A stretch of 64,000 nt of DNA from Modestobacter sp. VKM Ac-2985 (lineage in GTDB: Bacteria > Actinomycetota > Actinomycetes > Mycobacteriales > Geodermatophilaceae): contig NZ_JAPVBI010000001.1 in the NCBI RefSeq assembly GCF_026967925.1, positions 186,001 to 250,000 of the forward strand, in the 5' to 3' direction. A program made the translations under genes and the position numbers. Below are positions 49,406 to 58,193 of the stretch, piece by piece; position 1 is the stretch's first letter; each line of letters starts with the position of its first letter. The notes beneath the pieces were generated by a model, which was not told where the DNA came from, ran no database searches, and saw nothing but the letters and a program-made list of their open reading frames with translations.

Positions 49406-50377
49406 TCACCGGTCGGCGACGGCCAGCAGCCGGCGGTAGGCGGGGAGGGACACCTTGGCCGACACCGCCAGCGCCAGCCGCTTGGCGTCCCGCCGCCGGG
49501 CCAGCAGCACCAGCTCCCGGACGCCGAGCCGGCCGCGCAGCCGGCGCAGGTGCTCGGCGCTCTGCTCCGGGCTGTAGGACCCCAGGACGGCGTCCTTGAT
49601 CCCGGAGAGGGTGAGGTACCGGGTCACGAAGTACCGGTACTCGGCCGTGTCCGTCGTCCCGGGGCCGACCTGCCGGGCGGCGGACTCGACCGCGGCGCCG
49701 ATGAGCTCGAGGGACTCGGCCCGCTGCGACCGGCTGGTGATGATCGAGGCGCTGCGCACCCGGTACTCGTAGACGGTCACCGGCAGGAAGCCCACCCGGC
49801 GGGCGCCGGCCACCGCCTGGGCGACCATGGCGAGGTCGGACTGCACCCGGGCGGGGGTGAAGTCGATGCTGTCCAGCAGCTCCCGGCGGAACAGCTTGTT
49901 CCACAGGTGCCCGGTGATCCGGCCGGCCAGGAAGAGGCGGAACGCCTCCCGGCCCGGGACGGGCGGGCCGGTCGGCGGCTCGGTGCTGGTCGGTGCCTTG
50001 CCCGACGCGAAGGTGGCGCGCGCGCCGGCGACCACCAGGTCGGTGTCGGGGGAGGCGAGTGCGGCGGCCAGGAGCTGCGCAGCGGCGTCGGGCGGCCAGC
50101 TGTCGTCGGAGTCGACGAACCAGACCCAGTCCGCGGTCGCCTCCCGCACCCCGCGCTCCCGCGCCCGCGCGACCCCGCCGTTCTCCGGCAGGGGGACGAA
50201 CCGGACCCGGGGGTCCCGGTCGGCCGCGGCCCGGGCGATCGCCCGCGACCGGTCGGTGGAGCCGTCGTCGACGACGACCAGCTCGACGTCCACACCCTCC
50301 TGGCCCAGCACCCGGTCGATCGAGTCGGCGAGGTGGGCCTCGTCGTCGTAGACGGGCAGGACGACGCTGATCAGCAC
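49406..50377 (-). CDS. Glycosyltransferase family 2
   Basis: A 323-residue GT-A enzyme. N-terminal MLISVVLPVYDDEAHLADSIDRVL, ELVVVDDGSTDRSRAIA and VWFVDSDDSWPPDAA with the metal-binding D-x-D; an LWNKLFRRELL motif lies in the middle. GTG 50377 with GGAGGAA just before it. The gene ends with a long unclear gap (157 nt) before the pyruvyl transferase. Sugar donor unknown. Confidence 0.9.
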   Translation of the reverse strand: MLISVVLPVYDDEAHLADSIDRVLGQEGVDVELVVVDDGSTDRSRAIARAAADRDPRVRFVPLPENGGVARARERGVREATADWVWFVDSDDSWPPDAAAQLLAAALASPDTDLVVAGARATFASGKAPTSTEPPTGPPVPGREAFRLFLAGRITGHLWNKLFRRELLDSIDFTPARVQSDLAMVAQAVAGARRVGFLPVTVYEYRVRSASIITSRSQRAESLELIGAAVESAARQVGPGTTDTAEYRYFVTRYLTLSGIKDAVLGSYSPEQSAEHLRRLRGRLGVRELVLLARRRDAKRLALAVSAKVSLPAYRRLLAVADR

Positions 50378-50392
50378 GTTTCCTCCGGGAGG

Positions 50393-51058
50393 TCAGGCGT
50401 AGGCAGGGTAGCCGTAGCTGATCAGCTCCGCGTCCTCCCATGGGCGGGCGTACCGGCGCACGAAGCGTTCGGGGTAGGGGAGGGAGAACGGGTGGTCGCC
50501 CTCGACCGTCTGCGGGACGCCGCGGGTCACCGAGGTCACCAGCCCCACGTGGTGCGGCCGGTTGACCTCACCGCGGGAGTAGAAGACCAGTGCACCGGGC
50601 TCCGGGTCCGGGCCCACCCGGCCGGCGCGCTGCAGCTCCGCGTGCAGGGTCACCGGGTCGGCCGTCGTCGGCAGCCCGACGTCGCGCAGCAGCCAGCTGA
50701 CGTAGATGGCGCTCCACGGCTCGGAGGTCTCACCGAACCAGGCGCGCCACGGGCTGCCGAGCAGCCGGCGACCGGCGGTCTGGTCGGCCTCGGCCAGCAC
50801 TGCGTCCAGGGAGCCGGGCACCAGCACCGACGGGGCCGGCGCTGTCGTCTCCGGGGCCGGCGCCGTCACCGGCGGGGCCTCCGGCTGCCCCGGCCGGTTG
50901 ATCCCCGCCACGACGGCCGCACCTCCGGCGAGGACGGCGCCGCCCGCGAGCAGGAAGGCGCGACGGCTGACCGGCCGACCGCCCCGGGCCCGGCCGTGCC
51001 GACCGTCGGGGCCGGTCGGCGGGTCGCCGTGCAGGGACGGGCCGTGCGGGTCGATCAC
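50393..51058 (-). CDS. Tat-targeted CHAP/NlpC-type protein with serine in place of the catalytic cysteine
   Basis: A 221-residue protein. Residues 31-36 are SRRAFL, then a long hydrophobic Ala/Gly segment, a twin-arginine signal. After a Pro/Thr linker the domain begins LDAVLAEADQTAGRRLLG; the position of the papain-like nucleophile in EPWSAIYVSWLLRDVGL is Ser116 where homologues usually have Cys (EPW-C-A). A histidine follows in NRPHHVGLVTSV. So catalysis is doubtful; a binding role or unusual serine chemistry is possible. Overlaps the lyase gene stop (GTGA). Confidence 0.72.
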   Translation of the reverse strand: MIDPHGPSLHGDPPTGPDGRHGRARGGRPVSRRAFLLAGGAVLAGGAAVVAGINRPGQPEAPPVTAPAPETTAPAPSVLVPGSLDAVLAEADQTAGRRLLGSPWRAWFGETSEPWSAIYVSWLLRDVGLPTTADPVTLHAELQRAGRVGPDPEPGALVFYSRGEVNRPHHVGLVTSVTRGVPQTVEGDHPFSLPYPERFVRRYARPWEDAELISYGYPAYA

Positions 51059-52206
51059 GCCGGCACCCCGTTCCGGTAGGAGCCCGGGTCGGCTTCGGAG
51101 ACGGTGCGGGCGATCCGGTGGCCGGTGTGCCACAGGGTCACCCGGTCGAAGCGGCCGGCCACCCGGTAGAGCTGCATGTCGGTCCGGTGGTCCGCGGAGT
51201 CGGGCCGGAGCAGCACCCGGGGCACCTGGAGCCGGCCGTCGGCGAGGTGCATCGGGCGGACCGCCGTGGACTCGCCCTGGTTGACGTGGCACTCCACCCA
51301 GCCGGACCGGATGGACGACGACGCCCGGATCCGGAAGACCACGTCGGTCCACTGCCCGCGGCGGTAGGGCAGGGAGAGGAAGGGGACCGGGTCGCCGGGG
51401 TTCAGCTCGTTGCCCCGCACGCTGAACTCGTCGATCGGGTCGTCGGGGGTGCGGCGCTCGGTGTGCAGCACGAAAGGGGAGCCCTGCTCGTAGGGCGGGC
51501 CGTAGAACTGGAAGACCGCGATGTAGCCGGAGGCGTCGCCACCGGGGGCGAGGACGCCGTCCCGGGGGTGCACGGACGGGAAGTCCGCCGGCGGCAGGAA
51601 GGCGAACCCGACGCAGAACTCGTCACCCTCGCGGATGTTGGACACGCTGGAGGACTGGAACCGCACCGTGGTCGAGGTCGGCTGGTCGCGGTCGCCCCGC
51701 GCGCTGTCCGGCACGGAGACCCGGACGGCCCGCCGCGCCGGCCCGAGCACCGGGTCGGGCTCGACGGAGGCGTACTCGGCCCCGATGACGGCGGTGTTGC
51801 TGGCCAGCCACTGCTCGGTCGAACCGCTGTAGTCCGCCGCCCAGGCCAGCTCCTCCCGCCATCCGCCGGCGGACTCCGCACGCGCGGAGCTGCGGTCGTT
51901 GGCGGTGACGACGGCGACGTACGGCGCCTCGACCCGGATGCCGTCCACGACCGCCGAGGCGGTGATCCAGAAGAGCGCGTCGGCCGGTGCACGGACGTCG
52001 GGGTCGACCAGCTTGCGGGTGGTGTCCCAGCGGACGGCGTACGTCCGGTCGCCCACGGACTCGGCCTGCCGGGTCCCGAACCCGGGGTCCCCGATGGCGA
52101 CCGTGACAGTGCTCACCCGGCTGCCGCCGCGCACCTGGACCCGCACCTCGACCGTGCCCCGCACCCGGGCTCCCGGAGCAGGGCTCAGGATGGCGATCGA
52201 CGCCAT
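51055..52206 (-). CDS. Heparin-lyase-I-like polysaccharide lyase with N-terminal Ig-like domain
   Basis: A 383-residue protein. The first ~105 residues look like an Ig/fibronectin-type beta domain (MASIAILSPAPGARVRGTVEVRVQV ... TYAVRWDT). The rest matches the polysaccharide-lyase family of the heparin-lyase-I type (EEFCVGFAFLPPADFPSV-like EGDEFCVGFAFLP, YIAVFQFYGPPYEQGSPFVLH, RGQWTDVVFRIRASSSIRSGWVECHVN). No signal peptide seen; export may use an unrecognised route. ATG 52206 with GAGGAGGA. A lyase in a polysaccharide locus commonly trims or recycles the polymer. Activity not proven. Confidence 0.75.
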   Translation of the reverse strand: MASIAILSPAPGARVRGTVEVRVQVRGGSRVSTVTVAIGDPGFGTRQAESVGDRTYAVRWDTTRKLVDPDVRAPADALFWITASAVVDGIRVEAPYVAVVTANDRSSARAESAGGWREELAWAADYSGSTEQWLASNTAVIGAEYASVEPDPVLGPARRAVRVSVPDSARGDRDQPTSTTVRFQSSSVSNIREGDEFCVGFAFLPPADFPSVHPRDGVLAPGGDASGYIAVFQFYGPPYEQGSPFVLHTERRTPDDPIDEFSVRGNELNPGDPVPFLSLPYRRGQWTDVVFRIRASSSIRSGWVECHVNQGESTAVRPMHLADGRLQVPRVLLRPDSADHRTDMQLYRVAGRFDRVTLWHTGHRIARTVSEADPGSYRNGVPA

Positions 52207-52503
52207 GCTCCTCCTCGGGGACGGGCGCGGGACGGTGCCACGACGGGCGGCAGGCCAGGGATTTGGCCTTCGTCCAGGGTACGTGCCGGAACGGCTGTGC
52301 CGGCCGCTCACGAGCAGGGGCCCGCCGGACAGGGGCCTGTTGTCGGGTCGCGGCGTCCCCCGTACGGGTGACCCCCGGACGGGCTCGACCGCAGGTCGGC
52401 CCTGGCATCTGTGGTCTCCGGGGGATAGCTTGCGTCTACACCCGTTCCGGTCCTGCGGCTCGGTGCCGACCAAACGTCCCGGTTCTCATGGAGGGCCCAG
52501 CCC
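52207..52503. other. 297-nt divergent gap
   Basis: Upstream of the lyase (minus) and the Tat hydrolase (plus). A TGGCAT ... TAGCTT pair with a 17-nt spacer at about 52413-52441 may be a promoter for the plus strand. I see no gene and no strong repeat. Confidence 0.4.
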
Positions 52504-53424
52504 GTGTCCCGAGTCCACCCGGACGTCCCCGCGTCCGACCTGCCCGCCGTCCGCGGCCCGCTGGCCAGCCGGCGCAGCGTCCTGCTGGGTGCCGCTGCCG
52601 GGCTCGCCGGTGTGGCCGTCGGTGTCGGCCCCGCCCAGGCCGCCCCGGTCTACACGCCGATCCCGAAGCTGCCCGGTGAGGTCTCCCGCAGCGACACCCG
52701 GACCACCCGGATCGGGAAGAAGCAGTACGAGGCGATCGAGGTCGTCTGGGGCAAGGACCGGGCCCGGCTCTACGTGCCGTGGGCGACCCCGCCGAAGGCA
52801 CCGAAGCCCGGCGGCGTGGCCTGGCTGTACCACTCGAACGGCAGCACGCACACCGCGCTCGACGGCGCCTACGCCTACCCCGCCATGATGCTCGTCGACC
52901 GAGGCATGGTGTGCGTCTGCCCCAACTTCGGTGGCAGCACCTGGACGACGCAGACCGCCCTCACCCACCAGGTCAACTGGGACAAGTACATCAGCGGCGT
53001 CTTCAACGTCGGTGTCGCCTTCGCCCGGGCCAACTCCGGTGGCGGCTCGCTGATGACCTACGCCTACGCGAAGAACATGGTCCGCGGGATGCGCGGGATC
53101 TACCTCGCGAACGCGAGCTACGACATGGAGGACCTGTACGCGCGGGACCCCGGCCGGATCGGTCCCCCCTACGGGAACGACCCGGCGCTCGTCGCGGCCA
53201 CGAACCCCGCCCGCATGCCGCAGAGCGCCTGGGCCGGCAAGCGGGTCAAGACCGTGGTGTCCCTCGTGGACCCGCTCCTGCCGCCCGACCGGCACGGCCT
53301 CGCGCTGGCCGCTCTCGCCCAGCCCGTCGCGGCCGACGTCCGCATCCAGTACCACGACCAGGGGCACACCGTGCCGGGTTGGACGCACTCCGACATGGTC
53401 TCCACCTTCTCCTCCTGGCTGTGA
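52504..53424 (+). CDS. Tat-exported alpha/beta-hydrolase-like protein
   Basis: A 306-residue protein with a twin-arginine signal (SRRSVLLGAAAGLAGVAVGVG, residues 23-43, then AQA processing). The mature part starts AAPVYTPIPKLPGEV and contains GGVAWLYHSNGSTH, GMVCVCPNFGG, VSLVDPLLPPDRHG and a terminal DQGHTVPGW histidine, resembling alpha/beta-hydrolases. I could not find a G-x-S-x-G nucleophile, so the enzyme may be atypical. It is extracellular. GTG 52504 follows GGAGGG. First gene of a plus-strand operon in the polysaccharide locus. Confidence 0.75.
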   Translation: MSRVHPDVPASDLPAVRGPLASRRSVLLGAAAGLAGVAVGVGPAQAAPVYTPIPKLPGEVSRSDTRTTRIGKKQYEAIEVVWGKDRARLYVPWATPPKAPKPGGVAWLYHSNGSTHTALDGAYAYPAMMLVDRGMVCVCPNFGGSTWTTQTALTHQVNWDKYISGVFNVGVAFARANSGGGSLMTYAYAKNMVRGMRGIYLANASYDMEDLYARDPGRIGPPYGNDPALVAATNPARMPQSAWAGKRVKTVVSLVDPLLPPDRHGLALAALAQPVAADVRIQYHDQGHTVPGWTHSDMVSTFSSWL

Positions 53425-53442
53425 GCGCCGGTCCCCGGCCTG

Positions 53443-54609
53443 ATGTCCGCTGCACCGAACCCGGTCCGCCGTCCCGCGATCGGCGCCACCCGTGACCGCG
53501 CGAGGAACGTCGTGCGTCGGGCCGGACCGTGGCGTGCCTGGCACCGGGTCCGGCGAGTCGTGATCGGCCGCCGGCCCACGCGTCCGGCGGTCGAGCGGAG
53601 CGACCCCGACCGGCGCCTGGTGGTGCTGCACTCCCTGCGTGAGCCGGACGGCACCACGCAGTACGCCGACCAGATGGTCGAGGGCGCAGCCCCGGACGTC
53701 GACATCCGCTTCTTCGACTGGCAGACGGGGCTGTTCGGCCGGTACGACGTGCTCCACGTGCACTGGCCCGAGCTGCTCATCCGGGACAGCCGGCGGCCGT
53801 GGCGGCGCTTCGCGAAGCGCCGTCTGCTGGAGCTGCTGCTCCTGCGGCTGCGGCTGCGGCGGATCCCGCTGGTGTGGACGGCCCACAACCTCAACCCGCA
53901 CGAGCAGGGCAGCCGGTCCGACCACCGGTCGCTGGGCCGGTTCTACCGGCACGTCGACCTGGTGATCCGGCTCAACCCGGCCAGTCAGGTCACCGCCGGG
54001 CGCGAGACGGTGACGATCCCGCACGGCCACTACCGGCAGCCCTTCTCCCGGTACCCGCAGCCCGAGGCGGAGCCGGGGCGGGTCCTGTACTTCGGCATCA
54101 TCCGGCCGTACAAGGGCGTCGACCTCCTCATCGCGGCCTTCCGCGGCATCACCGGAGACGACCTCCGGTTGCGGATCGTGGGCAACCCGCACCGGGGCCA
54201 GGCCGAGCTGGTGCACGACGCGTGCCAGGGCGACCCCCGCATCGACACCCTGCTCCGCCTGGTGAGCGACGAGGAGCTGGTCGAGGAGATCCGCCGCTCG
54301 CAGCTGGTGGTGCTGCCCTACCGGGGGAGCATGCACAACTCCGGGTCCCTCTTCGCGGCGCTGTCCCTCGGTCGCCCGGTGCTCGTCCCGGAGTCGCCCA
54401 CCAACGCGTCGCTGGCCGAGGAGGTGGGTCCCGGGTGGATCCTGCAGTACCCCGGTGAGCTGACCCCGGAGGTGCTCGAAACGGCCATCGCCTCGACGGC
54501 CTCCCGGCCGAGCGAGGAACCGCGGCTCGACGACCGGGACTGGGCGCGGATCGGGCTCCACCACCGCGACGCCTACCGCCGCGCCCGAGCGCTCAGCGGG
54601 CGAGGGTGA
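53443..54609 (+). CDS. GT-B glycosyltransferase of the polysaccharide locus
   Basis: A 388-residue protein with a basic N-terminus (residues 1-55), then RLVVLHSLREPDGTTQYADQMV, VLHVHWPELLIRDSRRPW, IPLVWTAHNLNPHEQGSRSD, VLYFGIIRPYKGVDLLIAAFRGI and a late LPYRGSMHNSGSLFAALSLGRPVLVPESP. The layout is that of GT-B enzymes related to those that add mannose or glucose to lipid-linked oligosaccharides. ATG 53443. The stop overlaps the flippase start (GTGA). Donor and acceptor unknown. Confidence 0.86.
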   Translation: MSAAPNPVRRPAIGATRDRARNVVRRAGPWRAWHRVRRVVIGRRPTRPAVERSDPDRRLVVLHSLREPDGTTQYADQMVEGAAPDVDIRFFDWQTGLFGRYDVLHVHWPELLIRDSRRPWRRFAKRRLLELLLLRLRLRRIPLVWTAHNLNPHEQGSRSDHRSLGRFYRHVDLVIRLNPASQVTAGRETVTIPHGHYRQPFSRYPQPEAEPGRVLYFGIIRPYKGVDLLIAAFRGITGDDLRLRIVGNPHRGQAELVHDACQGDPRIDTLLRLVSDEELVEEIRRSQLVVLPYRGSMHNSGSLFAALSLGRPVLVPESPTNASLAEEVGPGWILQYPGELTPEVLETAIASTASRPSEEPRLDDRDWARIGLHHRDAYRRARALSGRG

Positions 54610-56237
54610 CCGCCGACCCCCAGGCGAGCAGGGCCCGTCAGCCAGGGCTGGCCGCGGCAGCCTCCCGGGGCGCCGCCGTCACCCTGGGCGGCCAGGGGCT
54701 CCGCGTGTTGGTCCAGCTCCTGGGCATCGTCGTCCTCGCCCGGCTGCTCGAACCGGAGGACTACGGGCTCGTCGCGATCGTGGCCCTGATCGTCGGCTTC
54801 GGCGAGCTGTTCCGGGACTTCGGTCTCTCCTCGGCCGCGGTCCAGGCCACCACCCTCTCCGACGGGCAGCGGGACAACCTCTTCTGGCTCAACACCGGCA
54901 TCGGCGCGGTCCTGGCCGGGCTGGTCTGCGCCCTCTCGCCGCTGATCGCGATCGCCTTCGACGACGACCGGCTCACGCTCGTCACCATCGCCATGTCGGC
55001 CATGTTCCTGCTGAACGGGGTGTCCACCCAGTACCGGGCGATGCACTCCCGGCACCTGCGGTTCGGCAAGCTGGCGCTGTCGGAGATCGGCGGGCAGGTC
55101 GCCGGGGTGACCGTCGGCATCGTGCTCGCCGTCCTCGGGGCCGGCTACTGGGCGCTGGTGGCCCAGCAGCTCACCCAGGGGCTGGTCGCCCAGGTGTTCC
55201 TGGTGGCCACCAACCGGTGGCTGCCGGGCTGGGTGGACCGGCGCGCGTCCGTCCGGCCGTTCCTCGGGTACGGCCTGCCGCTGCTCGGCACGCACCTGCT
55301 CAACTACCTGGGCCGGAACGTGGACGTCGTGGTGCTGGGCGCCCGCTTGGGGGTGGCGCCCGTGGGCATCTACAACCGCGCCGCCCAGCTGGTCACGATG
55401 CCGCTGCTGCAGGTCCAGGCGCCGTCCACCCGGGTGGCCCTGCCGATCCTCTCCCGGCTCCAGGACGACAAGAAGCGGTTCGCCGAGTTCATCAGCTTCG
55501 GCCAGGTCGCGCTGCTGACCCTCATCGGCGGCCTGTTCGCCGCGCTGTTCGCCCAGGCCCCGTCCGTGGTGCTCGTGATGCTCGGGTCGCAGTGGACGGA
55601 GGCGGTGCCGGTCTTCCGGGTGCTGCTCGTCGCCGGGTTCTTCCAGGCCGCCACCTACGCCACCTCATGGGTCTTCCTCGCCAAGGGGCTGACACGGTCG
55701 CAGTTCGTCTACGCGCTGGCGACCCGGCCCGTGCTCGCCGGCCTCATCGTGGTCGGCTCCCTCTGGGGGCTGCAGGGCGTGGCGATGGGCTACGCGGTCG
55801 GGACGGCGCTGGTGTGGCCGGTGGCGCTGCTCTGGATCGCACGCATCTCCGACGCCCCCGCCGGCCGGATGTTCCGCAACGGGCTCCGCACCGGGCTGGT
55901 GTTCAGTGCCGCCTCGGCGCTCTCCTGGCTGTCCACGGTCGCGCTGCCGGCCGACGCGCACGCGCTGCGCCTGGTCGTCGGGGTCGCCGCCGTGGTCGCC
56001 GCGGCCGGTCTCACCGCGTTGGTCTGGCCGACGTTCCGCCGCGACCTGCGCGACATCGCCGGGGTACGACGGTACTTCCGGCGCGGGCAGCGTCGTCCGG
56101 CCGACCGGACGGCGGACGACGCCGCGGAGCCGGTGACCGCGCCGGCCGCCCAGACCGCCGACCCGGCCGCCCTCTCCTCCACCGGCGCGGCGGCCACCGA
56201 CCCGATCACGACACCGAAGGCGGGCTTCGACCGATGA
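54606..56237 (+). CDS. Wzx-type oligosaccharide flippase
   Basis: A 543-residue MATE-like polysaccharide transporter with about 12-14 hydrophobic helices. N-terminal LGGQGLRVLVQLLGIVVLARLLEPEDYGLVAIVALIVGFGELFRDFGLSSAAVQ is the family hallmark, and NVDVVVLGARLGVAPVGIYNRAAQ is typical of WzxC-like proteins. It moves the undecaprenyl-linked repeat unit across the membrane. GTG 54606 overlaps the upstream glycosyltransferase. The last ~60 residues are a disordered tail. Overlaps the second pyruvyl transferase (ATGA). Confidence 0.92.
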   Translation: MTADPQASRARQPGLAAAASRGAAVTLGGQGLRVLVQLLGIVVLARLLEPEDYGLVAIVALIVGFGELFRDFGLSSAAVQATTLSDGQRDNLFWLNTGIGAVLAGLVCALSPLIAIAFDDDRLTLVTIAMSAMFLLNGVSTQYRAMHSRHLRFGKLALSEIGGQVAGVTVGIVLAVLGAGYWALVAQQLTQGLVAQVFLVATNRWLPGWVDRRASVRPFLGYGLPLLGTHLLNYLGRNVDVVVLGARLGVAPVGIYNRAAQLVTMPLLQVQAPSTRVALPILSRLQDDKKRFAEFISFGQVALLTLIGGLFAALFAQAPSVVLVMLGSQWTEAVPVFRVLLVAGFFQAATYATSWVFLAKGLTRSQFVYALATRPVLAGLIVVGSLWGLQGVAMGYAVGTALVWPVALLWIARISDAPAGRMFRNGLRTGLVFSAASALSWLSTVALPADAHALRLVVGVAAVVAAAGLTALVWPTFRRDLRDIAGVRRYFRRGQRRPADRTADDAAEPVTAPAAQTADPAALSSTGAAATDPITTPKAGFDR

Positions 56238-57487
56238 GCAAGGCCATGCAGCGCGCACAGCGGATCTGGCGACGCACGGTGGTGGGGTCGGGGCTGCCCG
56301 GCCTCGTCGACCGCACGATCATCCGCTCCCGGGTGCGCGCCGAACCGGGCGAGCGGGCCGGGCACCTGCTCCTCGCCGCCCCCGGCGGCGGGAACGTGGG
56401 TGACCAGGCGATGCTCGAGGCGGTGCTGGAGAACACCGCCGGACCGGTGACCCTGGTCGTCCCCGACCGCGCCGCGGTGCAGCTGCCCGCGGAGTTCCGG
56501 GAGCGCGTGGAGGTCCTGGAGATCCCGCACCTGGTCTACGGGACCGGGGCCGACCACCGGGCGTCGGTGGCGTCGTTCGGCCGTGCGCTCGCCGGTGCGG
56601 CCCACCTGTCCGTCCTGGGGGCGGACGTGATGGACGGCCGGTACTCGCTGCCGGCGTCGGTGCGCCGGTCCACCCTGGCCCGGGCCGCGGCTCGCGCCGG
56701 GGTCGAGACCCGGGTCATCGGGTTCAGCTGGAGCGACCGCGCCCGGGTCGCGGCGCGGCGGTCGCTGGCTGCCGCGGCTCGCGACGGGGTGCGCCTCCTG
56801 CTGCGCGACCCGATCTCCGCCGGGCGTGCCCGGCGGGACGGGATCGCCCCGGTCGAGGAGGTCGCCGACGTCGTCTTCGCCGCCCGGAGTGTCGACGGCT
56901 CAGCGGCCGACCAGCTGCTGCAGCACGTCACCAAGCCGGTCGCGCTGGTCAACGTCAGCGGGCTGCTGGCCGACCGGATGGACCAGACCGAGGAGTACGT
57001 CCGGATCGTGGCGGCGCTGCGGGAGCGGGGCCTGCACGTGCTGGTCCTCCCGCACGTCGACCGGGCGCAGGCCGGCGACATGGCGGCCTGCGCCGCCCTG
57101 CTGGCGCGGGTGGGGGAGCTGGCCGACGTGAGCGGTGTGCCGTCGATCCTGAGCCCCGCGCAGGTCCGTGGGCTCACCGCGCGGGCGAGCATCGCGGTGA
57201 CCGGGCGCATGCACCTGGCGGTCATGTCGTTCCTGAACGGCGTCCCGGCGATCACGCTGGCGTCCCAGGGCAAGGTCGAGGGCCTCATGCAGCTGTTCGG
57301 GACGCCCGAGCTGCGCATCGACGCAGCCCCCGGCTTCGCGGCGGAGGTGGTCGAGGTGGTCGACCGGGTCCTCCCGGCGGACTCGGCTGCCCGCGAGTCG
57401 ATCCGGCAGGCACTGCCGGGGGTCGTGGCGATGGCGCGGCGCAACACGGCCGACCTGTCGGCGCCCGTCACCACCGGGCAGGCGTAG
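56234..57487 (+). CDS. Polysaccharide pyruvyl transferase, second copy
   Basis: A 417-residue member of the CsaB-like family. GHLLLAAPGGGNVGDQAMLEAVLEN is the N-terminal G-N-x-GD motif; TGRMHLAVMSFLNGVPAITLASQGK supplies the R-x-H signature near residue 320. It likely adds a second pyruvate ketal or acts on a different sugar than the enzyme at 48127. Translation coupled to the flippase by ATGA. Stop is TAG (57485-57487), immediately followed by the next ATG. Confidence 0.9.
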   Translation: MSKAMQRAQRIWRRTVVGSGLPGLVDRTIIRSRVRAEPGERAGHLLLAAPGGGNVGDQAMLEAVLENTAGPVTLVVPDRAAVQLPAEFRERVEVLEIPHLVYGTGADHRASVASFGRALAGAAHLSVLGADVMDGRYSLPASVRRSTLARAAARAGVETRVIGFSWSDRARVAARRSLAAAARDGVRLLLRDPISAGRARRDGIAPVEEVADVVFAARSVDGSAADQLLQHVTKPVALVNVSGLLADRMDQTEEYVRIVAALRERGLHVLVLPHVDRAQAGDMAACAALLARVGELADVSGVPSILSPAQVRGLTARASIAVTGRMHLAVMSFLNGVPAITLASQGKVEGLMQLFGTPELRIDAAPGFAAEVVEVVDRVLPADSAARESIRQALPGVVAMARRNTADLSAPVTTGQA

Positions 57488-58039
57488 ATGGCCGGCAGGA
57501 TGCGTGGCGCGCTCGCCAGCTCGGTGGCCGGCAGCCCGGTCTGGGCCCCCCGTACCCGGGCGCGACTGCTCCGGGCGCTGGGCGTCCGGGTGCACGGCAG
57601 TGCGCGCGTCTACCCGTGGATCCGGTTCATCGGCGGCGTCGACCACCTGGAGATCGGTCGGGGGGCGTTCGTCAACGTCAACGCCACGATCGGTGCCAAC
57701 GCCCGCATCGTCATCGGCGACCGGGTCCACCTCGGCCCCGGGGTCAGCCTGCTGCCCAGCTCGCACGAGGTGGGGGCGCGGGAGCAGCGCGCCGGGGCGT
57801 CGACCAGCGCCCCGATCACGATCGGGGCCGGCGCGTGGCTCGGCGCGGGGGTCACCGTCCTGGGCGGGGTGACCATCGGCGAGGGCTGTGTCATCGCCGC
57901 CGGCTCCCTGGTCAGCTCCGACACCCAGCCCGACGGCGTCTACGGTGGGGTGCCGGCGCGGTTGATCCGCCGACTGGGTCCGTCGGGATCCGAGCCGGCA
58001 TCGTCCCGGGCGGAGTCGACGCCCTCCACGGGAGAGTGA
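57488..58039 (+). CDS. Hexapeptide-repeat (LbH) acetyltransferase
   Basis: A 183-residue left-handed beta-helix acyltransferase. The repeated [LIV]-G-x4 pattern runs through VDHLEIGRGAFVNVNATIGANARIVIGDRVHLGPGVSLL and ITIGAGAWLGAGVTVLGGVTIGEGCVIAAGSLV; YGGVPARLIRRLG is the usual C-terminal signature. It O-acetylates the growing saccharide using acetyl-CoA. Its ATG directly abuts the preceding TAG stop. The final ~25 residues are low-complexity. Acceptor sugar unknown. Confidence 0.92.
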   Translation: MAGRMRGALASSVAGSPVWAPRTRARLLRALGVRVHGSARVYPWIRFIGGVDHLEIGRGAFVNVNATIGANARIVIGDRVHLGPGVSLLPSSHEVGAREQRAGASTSAPITIGAGAWLGAGVTVLGGVTIGEGCVIAAGSLVSSDTQPDGVYGGVPARLIRRLGPSGSEPASSRAESTPSTGE

Positions 58040-58193
58040 ACATCGTCCTCCCAGTCCGCCGGGTGATCACGATCCCCGTACCGTCGGAGCACCGGCTGTT
58101 AGGGTCCGCCCGGATGACAGGCGGGACACCTCGGCAGCACATGACCGGACGCGGTCGGGCGACGGACCGGGCCGCAGGGAGAACGGAACCTCG

